Below the pieces are notes generated by a model. The model had not been told where the DNA came from, ran no database searches, and saw nothing but the letters and a program-made list of their open reading frames with translations. Below, piece after piece: positions 1 to 8,299 of a DNA stretch of 64,000 bases. Position 1 is the stretch's first letter. Every line of letters starts with the position of its first letter. Source of the stretch: Stutzerimonas chloritidismutans AW-1 (GTDB lineage Bacteria > Pseudomonadota > Gammaproteobacteria > Pseudomonadales > Pseudomonadaceae); contig NZ_AOFQ01000062.1 in the NCBI RefSeq assembly GCF_000495915.1, positions 111,385 through 175,384 of the forward strand, given 5' to 3'. A program made the translations under genes and the position numbers.

Positions 1-1
1 C

Positions 2-466
2 GCCGAGGCGCTATATCGCGTCGAGCTGATCCTGTTTCGCCACGCCCCGCCACTGGAAGCCAGCCAGCACGCGCCCTACGACTGGGCCGATAGTGCGCAG
101 GTGCTGGACAGGCGCGCCGAACGCCAGCCAGCCCTCGAGCACGTTGCCGCCAGGCTTACGCCGGACCAGGGCTACCAGGTACTGTTGCAACGCGCCTGGC
201 AGCAAGCAGTCAGCGAAGATGCGCCGACCATTGCACTGCACCAGGGGCAACGCCATTTCGAGCACTACCCGATTCAGGGTCTGCTGAGGGTCAGACCTGG
301 GCGCTATATGCAGACTGACATGACCTTCTGGGTGAACCGCTTCGGCGAGTACGGCCAGTTGCTCGCCAGCGAGCGCCTGGCGCAGCGGGTTCGCCTGGTC
401 CCTGGCCGTCTGACCTACATCGACCATGACAGCCTCGGGCTGCTGATCGAACTGAAACCACTATGA
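2..466 (+). CDS. csiV: CsiV-family protein, C-terminal part (5' end outside window)
   Basis: The frame is open from base 2 and reads YRVELILFRHAPPLE at the window edge, then ends LIELKPL before TGA. The opening beta-strand pattern (YxVELIlFRr) is typical of the CsiV family (PF10972), periplasmic peptidoglycan-associated proteins that in pseudomonads usually follow mfd. Only about 154 residues are visible, so the signal peptide and true start are not in the window. An internal GTG at 101 is not needed as a start because coding sense continues upstream of it. The stop overlaps an ATG at 463 (ATGA), as if the next gene were translationally coupled, but that frame closes after 26 codons. Family assignment is from memory of the motif. 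Confidence 0.7.
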   Translation, partial: AEALYRVELILFRHAPPLEASQHAPYDWADSAQVLDRRAERQPALEHVAARLTPDQGYQVLLQRAWQQAVSEDAPTIALHQGQRHFEHYPIQGLLRVRPGRYMQTDMTFWVNRFGEYGQLLASERLAQRVRLVPGRLTYIDHDSLGLLIELKPL

Positions 467-539
467 GCATTTCGCGCCGATATCCGGCCCACAGCCGGCT
501 GGCCCTCCTTGCCGCACTCCGGCACAGAGGGCCTGGCAG

Positions 540-2870
540 ATGAGCCCTCCACTGGCACCTCGCGACGAACGGCTGATCGACGATCTGCCGCCCGTGCCGC
601 TGCTCAGTCTCGGCAGTCATCTGGCGATCAACTACCAGCCGGGCAATCAGCGCATGGTCAGCGACCATCAGCACCGCGCCGGCCTGTCGTTTCTTTATGG
701 GGACGCGCGCATCCACGGCAAGCGCGACGGCGAACGTGTCCGCCATCTGGTCGGCAACGAGCTGCAGCTGATCGCACGCCATCCTCAGGCCGAACAGGCA
801 CTGCGCAGACAACTTGAACAGCTGGGCTTCCGGCCGGCGCTGCGCCAGAGCCTGGCGCTGCCGAAGGAGTCGGCGGAGATGTTCCAGCTGCCCGGCGAAG
901 ATGCCTGGCTCAGGTTCGTTCAGGAGCAACTGCCCGAACTGCGCCGACAAGGCTGGCAGATCGATATCCATCCCGGCTTCGCCTACGACCTGACCGCCAT
1001 CGACAGCTGGTACGCGCAGATCGACGAGTCAGCTGATGACGACTGGTTCGATCTCGATCTAGGCATCATCGTCAACGGGCAGCGCATCGGCATGCTACCG
1101 GTCCTGTTGCGGCTGATCCGCCAGAACCCTCAATTGCTCAGCCCTCGCGCCATCGCGCTGCGTAGCGATGAGGAGCAGCTGCGCGTGCAACTGGACCGGC
1201 CGGGACAACACGACAAGCAGGCGCTGCAGGTGACACTGCCGCTGGGGCGCATCAAGCCGATTCTGGCGACCCTCGGTGAACTCTACATGCGCGAACAGAT
1301 GGATGGGCCATCGCTGCGTATGAGCAAGGCCGACGGCGCGCGCCTGGCTGGGCTCGACAGCCTGGCACCGCAATGGAAAGGCGGTGAACGACTGCGTGAG
1401 TTCGCCGGGCGCCTGAGGAACCCTGATATCAAGGCCTGCCCGACCCCAACCGGGCTCGCGGGCAAACTGCGGCCCTACCAGCAGCAGGGCCTGGTCTGGA
1501 TGCAGACGCTGCGCGAGCTGGGTGCGGGCGGCATCCTCGGCGACGACATGGGCCTGGGCAAGACGCTGCAGAGCCTTGCACACATCCTCGCCGAAAAGCA
1601 GGCAGGACGGCTCGATCGTCCGGCACTGGTGGTGATGCCGACCAGCCTGATTCCCAACTGGCAGGACGAGGCCGGCCGTTTCGCCCCGCAGCTACGGGTA
1701 TTGACGCTCAAGGGCAGCACCCGGCAGAAACACTTCGGCGAACTTGGCGAGCACGATCTGCTGCTGACCAGCTATGCGCTGCTGACGCGCGACATAGCCG
1801 CACTGCGTGAGCAGCCGCTGCACCTACTCATTCTCGACGAGGCGCAGCACATCAAGAACCCGTCCGGCAAAGCGGCCCAGGCCGTACGCGAAATGCAGAC
1901 CCGGCAGCGCCTGTGCCTGACCGGCACGCCGCTGGAGAATCACCTCGGCGAGCTCTGGTCGCTATTCCACTTCCTCATGCCCGGGTGGCTTGGAGACGCC
2001 AAAAGCTTCACCCAGGAGTACCGCAATCCGATCGAAAAACACGGCGACGATGCACGACTGGCGCACCTGCGCGCCCGCATTCGGCCGTTCCTGCTGCGGC
2101 GCACCAAGGAACAGGTAGCCACTGAGCTGCCGGCCAAGAACGAGTTCGTCCACTGGGTCGAACTGAATGACGTCCAGCGCGAGGTCTACGAGACCTTGCG
2201 GCTGGCAATGGATCGCAAGGTGCGCGACGAGATCGAGCGCAAGGGACTCGCGCGCAGCCAGATGGTCATCCTCGAGGCGCTGCTCAAGCTGCGTCAGGTC
2301 TGCTGCGACCTGCGCCTGCTGAAGGGTGAGTCGGCACGAGCCGCACGCGGCAGCAGCTCCGGCAAGCTCGACAGCCTGCTGGATATGCTCGACGAACTGA
2401 TGAGCGAAGGCCGACGGGTGCTGCTGTTTTCCCAGTTCACCTCGATGCTGGCGTTGATCGAGCAGGCGCTGCACAAGCGCGGCATCGAGTACGTCAAGCT
2501 GACGGGTGAGACCGATGATCGACGCACACCGGTCGAGCGCTTCCAGGCCGGCGAAGTGCCGCTGTTCCTGATCAGCCTGAAGGCCGGTGGCACCGGACTC
2601 AACCTGACGGCGGCGGATACGGTGATCCACTACGATCCCTGGTGGAATCCCGCTGCGGAGAACCAGGCGACCGACCGCGCCTATCGCATCGGCCAGGACA
2701 AGCCGGTCTTCGTCTATCGTCTTATTAGCCGCGGCACCGTCGAGGAGCGCATCCGCGAGTTGCAGGCGCGCAAGGCCGAACTCGCGGCCGGTGTACTCGA
2801 AGGTGCAGTCGACGGCAGCTTGCAGCTTGGCGAACGCGACATCGACGCCCTGCTCGCACCGCTACCCTGA
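540..2870 (+). CDS. SNF2-family DEAD/DEAH helicase-like ATPase
   Basis: This 776-residue protein has the SNF2/RapA ATPase core. Walker A is DDMGLGKT at about residues 335-342, motif II is DEAQ at about 433-436, motif III is LTGTPLEN, and the C-terminal helicase lobe carries SLKAGGTGLNL and ATDRAYRIGQ. Such proteins are DNA translocases or remodelers; the cellular role of this one is unknown. Related pseudomonad proteins that I recall are longer, with a zinc-binding SWIM region at the N terminus that is absent here. The ATG at 540 is the only usable start in this frame after a stop at 453-455. An upstream ATG (463) in another frame overlaps the previous stop codon, so the 5' end may be truncated or frameshifted. 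Confidence 0.85.
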   Translation: MSPPLAPRDERLIDDLPPVPLLSLGSHLAINYQPGNQRMVSDHQHRAGLSFLYGDARIHGKRDGERVRHLVGNELQLIARHPQAEQALRRQLEQLGFRPALRQSLALPKESAEMFQLPGEDAWLRFVQEQLPELRRQGWQIDIHPGFAYDLTAIDSWYAQIDESADDDWFDLDLGIIVNGQRIGMLPVLLRLIRQNPQLLSPRAIALRSDEEQLRVQLDRPGQHDKQALQVTLPLGRIKPILATLGELYMREQMDGPSLRMSKADGARLAGLDSLAPQWKGGERLREFAGRLRNPDIKACPTPTGLAGKLRPYQQQGLVWMQTLRELGAGGILGDDMGLGKTLQSLAHILAEKQAGRLDRPALVVMPTSLIPNWQDEAGRFAPQLRVLTLKGSTRQKHFGELGEHDLLLTSYALLTRDIAALREQPLHLLILDEAQHIKNPSGKAAQAVREMQTRQRLCLTGTPLENHLGELWSLFHFLMPGWLGDAKSFTQEYRNPIEKHGDDARLAHLRARIRPFLLRRTKEQVATELPAKNEFVHWVELNDVQREVYETLRLAMDRKVRDEIERKGLARSQMVILEALLKLRQVCCDLRLLKGESARAARGSSSGKLDSLLDMLDELMSEGRRVLLFSQFTSMLALIEQALHKRGIEYVKLTGETDDRRTPVERFQAGEVPLFLISLKAGGTGLNLTAADTVIHYDPWWNPAAENQATDRAYRIGQDKPVFVYRLISRGTVEERIRELQARKAELAAGVLEGAVDGSLQLGERDIDALLAPLP

Positions 2871-3015
2871 CGCTATAGCGGCATGCAAACTTGTGACACC
2901 GGCGAGTGCAGCAGTTTGCGCTTTGCCAGATCATCGCCACCTCGCTTACGTTTCCGTCCCGAGGCGCCCCGCCGCCTCCACGATCACTGGCATCGGTTAC
3001 AAAAGGAACCGCACC

Positions 3016-3582
3016 ATGAGTCTCTACGAGATCGCCTTTTCCGGCCAACTGCTCCCGGGCGCCAAGCTCGAGCAGGTCGAGGCCAACCTGACCAAGCTGT
3101 TCCAGGCCGACGCCCAGCGTATCGCGCTGCTGTTCTCCGGCCGGCGCATCGTGATCAAGCAGAATCTGGACTTCGCCGCGGCCGAAAAATATCGCCAGGC
3201 GATGGAGCGTGCCGGCGCGCAGGTAGAACTCAAACCGCTGCCCGTCGATGTGGAGGAAATCGAACTGGCGCCGCCTCCGGCATCGACGGCGACCAGCGCG
3301 GCCAGCACCGAGAGCAGCGCAGGAAAAACGAGCGACGCCCCGGCCACACTCAAGGTGACGCCGCGTGACGAATACATGGCAGCCTTCGCCGACGTCGAGG
3401 CACCGGACTTCGGCATTGCGCCGATCGGCGTCGACCTGCAGGACGCCCGGCCCGAGCCAGAGGCGCCGCGCGTGGACCTTTCTCAGTTCAGCCTTGCCCC
3501 GGTGGGCAGCGACATGGGCGAAAAGCCTCGCGACACCACCGCCGTGGTGCCGGATATCTCGCATCTGAAGCTGCAGGACTGA
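3016..3582 (+). CDS. Conserved hypothetical protein (188 aa)
   Basis: I do not recognise a named function. The start at 3016 is set by AAAGGAAC a few bases upstream. Residues 1-80 form a compact basic segment (SLYEIAFSGQLLPGA, then an alpha-rich region with SGRRIVIKQNLD) resembling a short domain seen at the N terminus of several pseudomonad hypothetical proteins. Residues 85-120 are Ala/Ser/Thr-rich and look like a linker. The C-terminal third is acidic and proline-rich with repeated short DL/PxG elements. There is no signal peptide or membrane helix, so it is probably cytoplasmic. It stands alone, 145 bases after the helicase gene, and converges with the exporter gene downstream. Confidence 0.75.
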   Translation: MSLYEIAFSGQLLPGAKLEQVEANLTKLFQADAQRIALLFSGRRIVIKQNLDFAAAEKYRQAMERAGAQVELKPLPVDVEEIELAPPPASTATSAASTESSAGKTSDAPATLKVTPRDEYMAAFADVEAPDFGIAPIGVDLQDARPEPEAPRVDLSQFSLAPVGSDMGEKPRDTTAVVPDISHLKLQD

Positions 3583-3619
3583 CGGGCACACGTTCGGCAG
3601 TGAGCGCCGCAGAGACTCC

Positions 3620-3940
3620 TCAGGCGCTCAGCTTCAGACCAACCAGCCCAGCCAGCAACAGCAGCACGCTCACCAGCCGCGCGGGCGAGGCGCTTTCGCC
3701 GAAGATGAGAATGCCCAGCAGCACGGTACCCAATGCGCCGATACCGACCCAGATGCCGTAGGCGGTACCCACCGGCAGAACCTGCATGGCACGCGCGAGC
3801 AGGAAAAAGCTGCCAGCCATGGCCGCTATGGTGAGCACGCTGGGTAGCGGGCGGGTGAAGCCTTCGGAAGCCTTGAGGCCAATGGCCCAACCCACTTCCA
3901 GAAGGCCGGCTACGATCAGCATGATCCAGGCCGAATGCAT
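3620..3940 (-). CDS. gdx: SMR-family guanidinium exporter (Gdx/SugE)
   Basis: This 106-residue, four-helix protein of the small multidrug resistance family is built as in SugE/Gdx: AGLLEVGWAIGLK with the essential Glu of helix 1, then GTAYGIWVGIGALGT, and FGESASPARL before the last helix. Length matches the family. Members of the Gdx branch exchange guanidinium for protons across the inner membrane as antiparallel dimers. The identification is strengthened by the two ACGR hairpins just upstream, which form a guanidine-II riboswitch. The start at 3940 is preceded by GGAG in the leader. Older annotations call this family a quaternary ammonium exporter; the riboswitch argues for guanidinium. Confidence 0.93.
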   Translation of the reverse strand: MHSAWIMLIVAGLLEVGWAIGLKASEGFTRPLPSVLTIAAMAGSFFLLARAMQVLPVGTAYGIWVGIGALGTVLLGILIFGESASPARLVSVLLLLAGLVGLKLSA

Positions 3941-3958
3941 GACGATGACTCCATCAAC

Positions 3959-4005
3959 TGCAGGGCCGTCCCCGCACGATTCGACATGCCAGCGGGTCGT
4001 CCCGC
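3959..4005 (-). promoter_or_regulatory. Guanidine-II (mini-ykkC) riboswitch
   Basis: Read on the minus strand, two hairpins precede gdx. The upstream one (4005-3992) is GCGGG-ACGA-CCCGC. The second (3976-3959) is TGCGGGG-ACGG-CCCTGCA, a 7-bp stem with one G-T pair. Both loops fit the ACGR tetraloop that defines mini-ykkC, and they are 15 nt apart. The second hairpin ends 18 nt before the ATG, so ligand binding could expose or mask the ribosome binding site. The sequence match is direct; the ligand and mechanism are established for the class and inferred here. Confidence 0.9.
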
Positions 4006-4156
4006 GGCGGACGCGACCCTAGCACAGCAGCGCACTGTTTTGGACCACGCACAGCAGCAGCTGATCGCCGCCGCGAAAGCGCGGGCACGATCAAGCGTGG
4101 AACGTTGGTGTGTCGAATGGGAAGTGCCTAGCGTGGTCCCATCGCGAATGCCAAGC

Positions 4157-4226
4157 GGTGGATGGGTGAAGCGTCATCCACCCTACAAACCTCGCGTAGG
4201 GTGGAAAACTGCGAAGCATCTTCCAC
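4157..4226. repeat. Inverted-repeat element, possible dispersed repeat
   Basis: The stretch contains a perfect 9-bp inverted repeat, CCACCCTAC (4178-4186) and GTAGGGTGG (4196-4204), around a 9-nt loop. Each arm is flanked by a smaller hairpin: GGTGGATG..CATCCACC at 4157-4182 and GTGGA..TCCAC at 4201-4226. GTAGGGTGGA.. units of this kind are, as I recall, scattered between genes in several GC-rich bacteria. It lies between gdx and the aldo/keto reductase, and the rest of the 4006-4254 gap holds nothing else I can identify. Copy number in this genome cannot be judged from the window. Confidence 0.5.
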
Positions 4227-4254
4227 ATTGGATGGCGGACAGATGAGCCCCTGC

Positions 4255-5118
4255 CTACGCCACCTCATGCCCGCGGGCCGCTTCGCTCAGGTAGAACCAG
4301 GCGGGACGGTCCAGCTCTAATTCAGCGCCCAGCATTGCCTCCTCGATCCGTACCCAGCGCAGGCTGCCGAGGATCGGCAACGGGCGGCCGGGCAATTCCC
4401 GAAGCCAGGCCAGCGCCACCTGATTGGCCGTTGCGCCCAGATCGGCGGCGACCTCACTGAGTGCGCTGCACAAGCGCTCACCAAAGCGTCCTCCGCCCAT
4501 GGGCGACCAGGCCAGCACTTGCAGACCCGCGGCCTGCAAGGCATGCAAACCGCCGTCCCATACCCCTTGCTGGGCCTGCAGCGAAAGTTCGATCTGGTTG
4601 CAGCGCAGCGGCACGCGCTGCGCCAATGCCTGGCAATGCAACACCCCGGCGTTGGAGAGCCCGACCCAGCCGACCTTGCCGCTGGCGATCAGCTCGTTCA
4701 GCGTGTCGGCCACCTCGTCGACCTGCAGCAGCGGGTCCGGACGATGCAGCAGAAAGCCGTCGAGCCGCTCGACACCCAGCCGCGTCAGGCTGCCGTCCAC
4801 CGCCTTGCGCAGATAGCGAGCACTGGTGTCGTAGTGCTTGACCCGCCAGCGCGAACAATCCTGCCCGGCCGGTACGATGTCGGCCTTGCCGATGATCTGC
4901 AGGCGCTGGCGCAGCCCCGGTGCCTGACGCAGGGCCGCGCCGAAGTGCGCCTCGCAGCGCCCGCCAGCATAGATATCGGCATGGTCGAAACCGTTCAGCC
5001 CGCGCTCGACGCAGCGTTCGATGAACGCCAGCAGTGCCTGGGGTTCACCCAGCTCGGGGTATTCCAGCAGGCGCATCATGCCCAGCAACAGCGGCTGGGC
5101 GAGCACGGGCGAGGCCAT
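4255..5118 (-). CDS. Aldo/keto reductase
   Basis: This 287-residue TIM-barrel oxidoreductase has the AKR catalytic tetrad: Asp45 and Tyr50 in FDHADIY, Lys78 in IGKADI and His125 in FLLHRPD. The closest type I can recall is the E. coli YdhF-like group, NADPH-dependent reductases of small aldehydes or ketones with poorly defined physiological substrates. The gene starts 12 bases after the stop of the gapN-like gene on the same strand and is probably the last gene of the zwf-pgl-eda-gapN unit, which suggests a link to sugar or aldehyde metabolism. The substrate cannot be told from sequence. Confidence 0.88.
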   Translation of the reverse strand: MASPVLAQPLLLGMMRLLEYPELGEPQALLAFIERCVERGLNGFDHADIYAGGRCEAHFGAALRQAPGLRQRLQIIGKADIVPAGQDCSRWRVKHYDTSARYLRKAVDGSLTRLGVERLDGFLLHRPDPLLQVDEVADTLNELIASGKVGWVGLSNAGVLHCQALAQRVPLRCNQIELSLQAQQGVWDGGLHALQAAGLQVLAWSPMGGGRFGERLCSALSEVAADLGATANQVALAWLRELPGRPLPILGSLRWVRIEEAMLGAELELDRPAWFYLSEAARGHEVA

Positions 5119-5130
5119 GGCAAGGCTCCG

Positions 5131-6759
5131 TCAGAAGATGTAATCGGTGGTCAGGAAGCCCGAGCGACGCTCCCGGATGATGCTGTCAACCAGCTGCTTG
5201 TTGGCCTCGTTGAAACGGGTCGCCACCAGGGTGCGGATGGAGAACACCCGCAGCGCATCGTGTACCGACAGCGTTCCCTCGGCCGAATTCTTGCGGCCGT
5301 TGAACGGATAGCTATCCGGCCCGCGCTGGCACTGGGCATTGATGTTGATGCGACCGACCTGGTTGACGAAGGCATCGACCAGCTCGCCGACCTGCGCCGG
5401 ATCGTTGCCGAAGATCGACAGCTGCTGGCCGTAGTCGGAGGCGGTCACATAGTCGATCACTTCCTGCAGATCGCGGTACGGCACTACCGGCACCAGCGGG
5501 CCGAACTGCTCTTCGTGATAGACACGCATGGACGAATCAACCGGGCTCAGCACCGCCGGATGAAAGAAGGTCTGGTGCGACTCGCCGCCGCCGGCATTGA
5601 CCACTCGCGCGCCCTTGGCCACGGCGTCTTCGAGCACGGCATGCAGATAATCGGTCTTGCCCGGCTCGGGCAGCGGCGTCAGCGCCACGCCCGGCTCCCA
5701 GGGCATGCCCGGCTTGAGCGCGTTGACGCGAGCGGCGAAGCGTTCGAGAAAGCCATCGAGCACCGCCTCATGCACGAAGAGGATCTTCAATGCCGTGCAA
5801 CGCTGGCCGTTGAACGACAGCGCGCCGGTCACGGCCTCTTCCACCGCGTTGTCCAGATCGACCTCCGGCAGGACGATGCCCGGATTCTTCGCGTCCAGCC
5901 CCAGCGCGGCGCGCAGGCGGTGCGGGCGCGGGTGCAGTTTCTTCAGATCGGCGGCGCCCTTGTGCGTGCCGATAAAGGCGAACACGTCGATCTTGCCGCT
6001 GGCCATCAGTGCACTGACGGTCTCACGACCACGGCCGTAGATGACGTTGATGACGCCGGCCGGGAAGCTGTCGCGGAAGGCTTCGAGCAGCGGATGTACC
6101 AGCAGCACACCGAACTTGGCCGGTTTGAACACCACCGTGTTACCCATGATCAGCGCCGGGATCAGCGTGGTGAAGGTTTCGTTCAGCGGGTAGTTGTACG
6201 GCCCCATGCACAGCGCCACACCCATCGGCACGCGGCGGATCTGGCCGAGCGTGCCCTGCTCCAGCTCGAAGCGGCTGGAGCTGCGGTCCAGCTCCTTCAG
6301 CGCATGAATGGTGTCGACGATGTAGTCGCAGGTGCGGTCGAATTCCTTTTCGGAATCCTTGAGGTTCTTGCCGATCTCCCACATCAGCAGCTTGACCACA
6401 GCCTCGCGCTGTTCCCGCATGCGCGCCAGAAAGCTCTCGACGTGGGCGATGCGCTCAGCCACACGCATGGTTGGCCAGGCGCCGCGGCCGTTATCGTAAG
6501 CGGCGACGGCGGCGTCCAATGCGCGTAGCGCGGCGTCGGCATCCAGCAGCGGCGTACTGCCAAGGACTACCTGGCGCTCGCAGCCGTCCGCCTCGCGCAG
6601 GAACACCGGGCTGCGTACCTCGGCCATAGGACCGTCCCAGTGCATCAGCTCGCCATCGACCAGATAATCGCGCTGCGTAACCGGTGCATCCGGACGATAG
6701 GCCTCGGGAATCTCATCCAGACGGGGGAAAAGCTCGGAAAGCGGGCGCGCGTTGCTCAT
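5131..6759 (-). CDS. gapN: NADP-dependent glyceraldehyde-3-phosphate dehydrogenase-like aldehyde dehydrogenase (GapN type)
   Basis: This 542-residue aldehyde dehydrogenase superfamily protein resembles the non-phosphorylating, NADP-dependent enzyme that oxidises glyceraldehyde 3-phosphate straight to 3-phosphoglycerate. The active-site Cys is C321 in FNGQRCTA, and the oxyanion Asn is N189 in MGPYNYPLNE. The start at 6759 is chosen because GGAGG sits 5-9 bases upstream; an in-frame extension upstream lacks coding character. The block normally reading LELGGK reads AALGLDAK (284-291), so the usual general-base Glu is not at its expected place. It follows eda by 70 bases and would turn the Entner-Doudoroff product into 3-phosphoglycerate with NADPH but no ATP. 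Confidence 0.85.
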   Translation of the reverse strand: MSNARPLSELFPRLDEIPEAYRPDAPVTQRDYLVDGELMHWDGPMAEVRSPVFLREADGCERQVVLGSTPLLDADAALRALDAAVAAYDNGRGAWPTMRVAERIAHVESFLARMREQREAVVKLLMWEIGKNLKDSEKEFDRTCDYIVDTIHALKELDRSSSRFELEQGTLGQIRRVPMGVALCMGPYNYPLNETFTTLIPALIMGNTVVFKPAKFGVLLVHPLLEAFRDSFPAGVINVIYGRGRETVSALMASGKIDVFAFIGTHKGAADLKKLHPRPHRLRAALGLDAKNPGIVLPEVDLDNAVEEAVTGALSFNGQRCTALKILFVHEAVLDGFLERFAARVNALKPGMPWEPGVALTPLPEPGKTDYLHAVLEDAVAKGARVVNAGGGESHQTFFHPAVLSPVDSSMRVYHEEQFGPLVPVVPYRDLQEVIDYVTASDYGQQLSIFGNDPAQVGELVDAFVNQVGRININAQCQRGPDSYPFNGRKNSAEGTLSVHDALRVFSIRTLVATRFNEANKQLVDSIIRERRSGFLTTDYIF

Positions 6760-6829
6760 GCAACCTCCAGGTAGCGATAAGATGGGGAAGATGCGGCGGA
6801 CCTTCGCCCGCCGCGAGGGGATGGGACGA

Positions 6830-7567
6830 TTACAGCTCGCGCTGTTCGGCACGCTCGGCGCGCAGGTCGAAGTCGCGCGGCAGTTCGGCCGCCGGCGCGC
6901 TGTCCAGCGCCTGCAGGGCCTGGCGCGTGGCGCTTTCGATGGCGGCCCAATCGCCGGCACGCACGGCCTTGGCGTCGACCATCCAGGTACCGCCGACACA
7001 CATCACATTGGCCAGACTCAGGTAATCCCGCGCATTGCGCGCATTGACGCCACCGGTCGGGCAGAAGCGGATGTCACCGAACGGCCCGCCCAGCGCCTTG
7101 AGTGCTGCCACGCCGCCGCAGATCTCGGCGGGGAACAGCTTGAAGCGGCGATAGCCCATGGCGTAGCCGAGCATGATTTCCGAGGCGCTGGCGACGCCCG
7201 GCAGCAGCGGCAGCGGCCCTTGCAACGCGGCCTCGAGCAGCGCCGGCGTGCTGCCGGGCGAGACGATGAACTGTGCACCGGCGGCCTCGGCCTGCTCCAG
7301 CATGTTGGCGTCGAGCACGGTGCCGGCGCCGACGATCAGCTCCGGGCGCTGCTCGCGCAGCAGGCGAATGGCGCCCAGGCCCAGCGCCGAACGCAGGGTG
7401 ATCTCGAGCACGCGCAGGCCACCGGCGGCCAGAGCATCGGCCAGCGGCAGGATGTCCGCCTCACGCTCGATGGTGATCACCGGCAGGATGCGCGCAGCGC
7501 TGCACCACTTGTCGATCAGGGCGATCTTGTCGTTCATGGCGTCAACGCTGGTTTGGATAGATGTCAT
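6830..7567 (-). CDS. eda: 2-keto-3-deoxy-6-phosphogluconate (KDPG) aldolase
   Basis: The enzyme cleaves KDPG to pyruvate and glyceraldehyde 3-phosphate, the last step of the Entner-Doudoroff pathway. It is a 245-residue class I aldolase with the Schiff-base Lys143 in FKLFPAE, the catalytic Glu55 in LEITLRS, and the phosphate-binding CPTGGVN loop. The ATG at 7567 follows AAGGAA at suitable spacing; an internal start at MNDK (residue 11) would also give a functional length. The gene begins 18 bases after pgl in the zwf-pgl-eda order usual for pseudomonads and is probably under HexR through the zwf promoter. Confidence 0.97.
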   Translation of the reverse strand: MTSIQTSVDAMNDKIALIDKWCSAARILPVITIEREADILPLADALAAGGLRVLEITLRSALGLGAIRLLREQRPELIVGAGTVLDANMLEQAEAAGAQFIVSPGSTPALLEAALQGPLPLLPGVASASEIMLGYAMGYRRFKLFPAEICGGVAALKALGGPFGDIRFCPTGGVNARNARDYLSLANVMCVGGTWMVDAKAVRAGDWAAIESATRQALQALDSAPAAELPRDFDLRAERAEQREL

Positions 7568-7585
7568 GGAAGATTCCTTGCGGCC

Positions 7586-8299
7586 TCAGGGGCACCAGTA
7601 GATTTCGAGGGGACGGGCGAGGAAGGCGCGAATCGGCATCGCTTCGTAGGGCTCGCCAGCCAGCGCCTGATTGAGCGTGGCCAGCTTGCCGCGACCATGC
7701 AGTGCGAGCAGCGTCAGCCGCGCGCTGGCCAGCAACGCCAGGGTCATGCTCAGGCGCTGGCGCGGCACGGTCGGCGCCTGCATCGGCAGGCAACGCCGCG
7801 TGCCACGCGGGTCGAGCGCCTGCTGCAGATTCGGGCTGTCGGGGAACAGCGAGGCGGTGTGGCCGTCTTCACCCATGCCCAGCACCAGCACGTCGATTGG
7901 CGGCAGTTCAGCCAATACGGCATCGGCACGATCAGCGGCCTGCTCGAGGCTTGTCGCGCTCTGGTAGAGGCCGACCAGGCGCGCCGCGGCGGCCGGCCCC
8001 TGCAGCAGGTGGCGACGCAGCAGGCCTTCATTGCTGTCGGGATGGCTGACCGGCACCCAGCGCTCGTCGGCGAGGCTGACGGTGACCTTGGCCCAATCCA
8101 GTTCCTGCTGCGCGAGGCGCTCGAAGAAGGCGATCGGGCTGCGGCCGCCGGAAACCACCAGCGTCGCCGCGCCACGCTCGGCAATCGCGCCGCGCAGAGC
8201 GTTGCTCACGGTCAGCGCCAGTTCGCCGGCCAGCTGCTCGGCGTCACCAAGGCTGAAACCCAGGGTCTGCACCGGCAGATCGAGATTAGAGATCGTCAT
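7586..8299 (-). CDS. pgl: 6-phosphogluconolactonase
   Basis: The enzyme hydrolyses 6-phosphogluconolactone made by Zwf. The 237-residue product belongs to the NagB/DevB lactonase family, with VVSGGRSP near the N terminus, a VSLADERWVP segment and LGMGEDGHTASLFP in the middle, all typical of Pgl. I chose the ATG at 8299, which has GGAG just upstream and overlaps the end of zwf by 14 bases; an in-frame ATG at 8317 would lengthen the overlap to 32. Overlap with zwf and the short gap to eda indicate one transcript. Confidence 0.95.
   Translation of the reverse strand: MTISNLDLPVQTLGFSLGDAEQLAGELALTVSNALRGAIAERGAATLVVSGGRSPIAFFERLAQQELDWAKVTVSLADERWVPVSHPDSNEGLLRRHLLQGPAAAARLVGLYQSATSLEQAADRADAVLAELPPIDVLVLGMGEDGHTASLFPDSPNLQQALDPRGTRRCLPMQAPTVPRQRLSMTLALLASARLTLLALHGRGKLATLNQALAGEPYEAMPIRAFLARPLEIYWCP

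Noticed and set aside
4519..6528. Very long open frame (669 codons) on the plus strand
   Set aside because: It lies antisense to the aldo/keto reductase and gapN-like genes, has no family motif and is a product of GC-rich codon bias.
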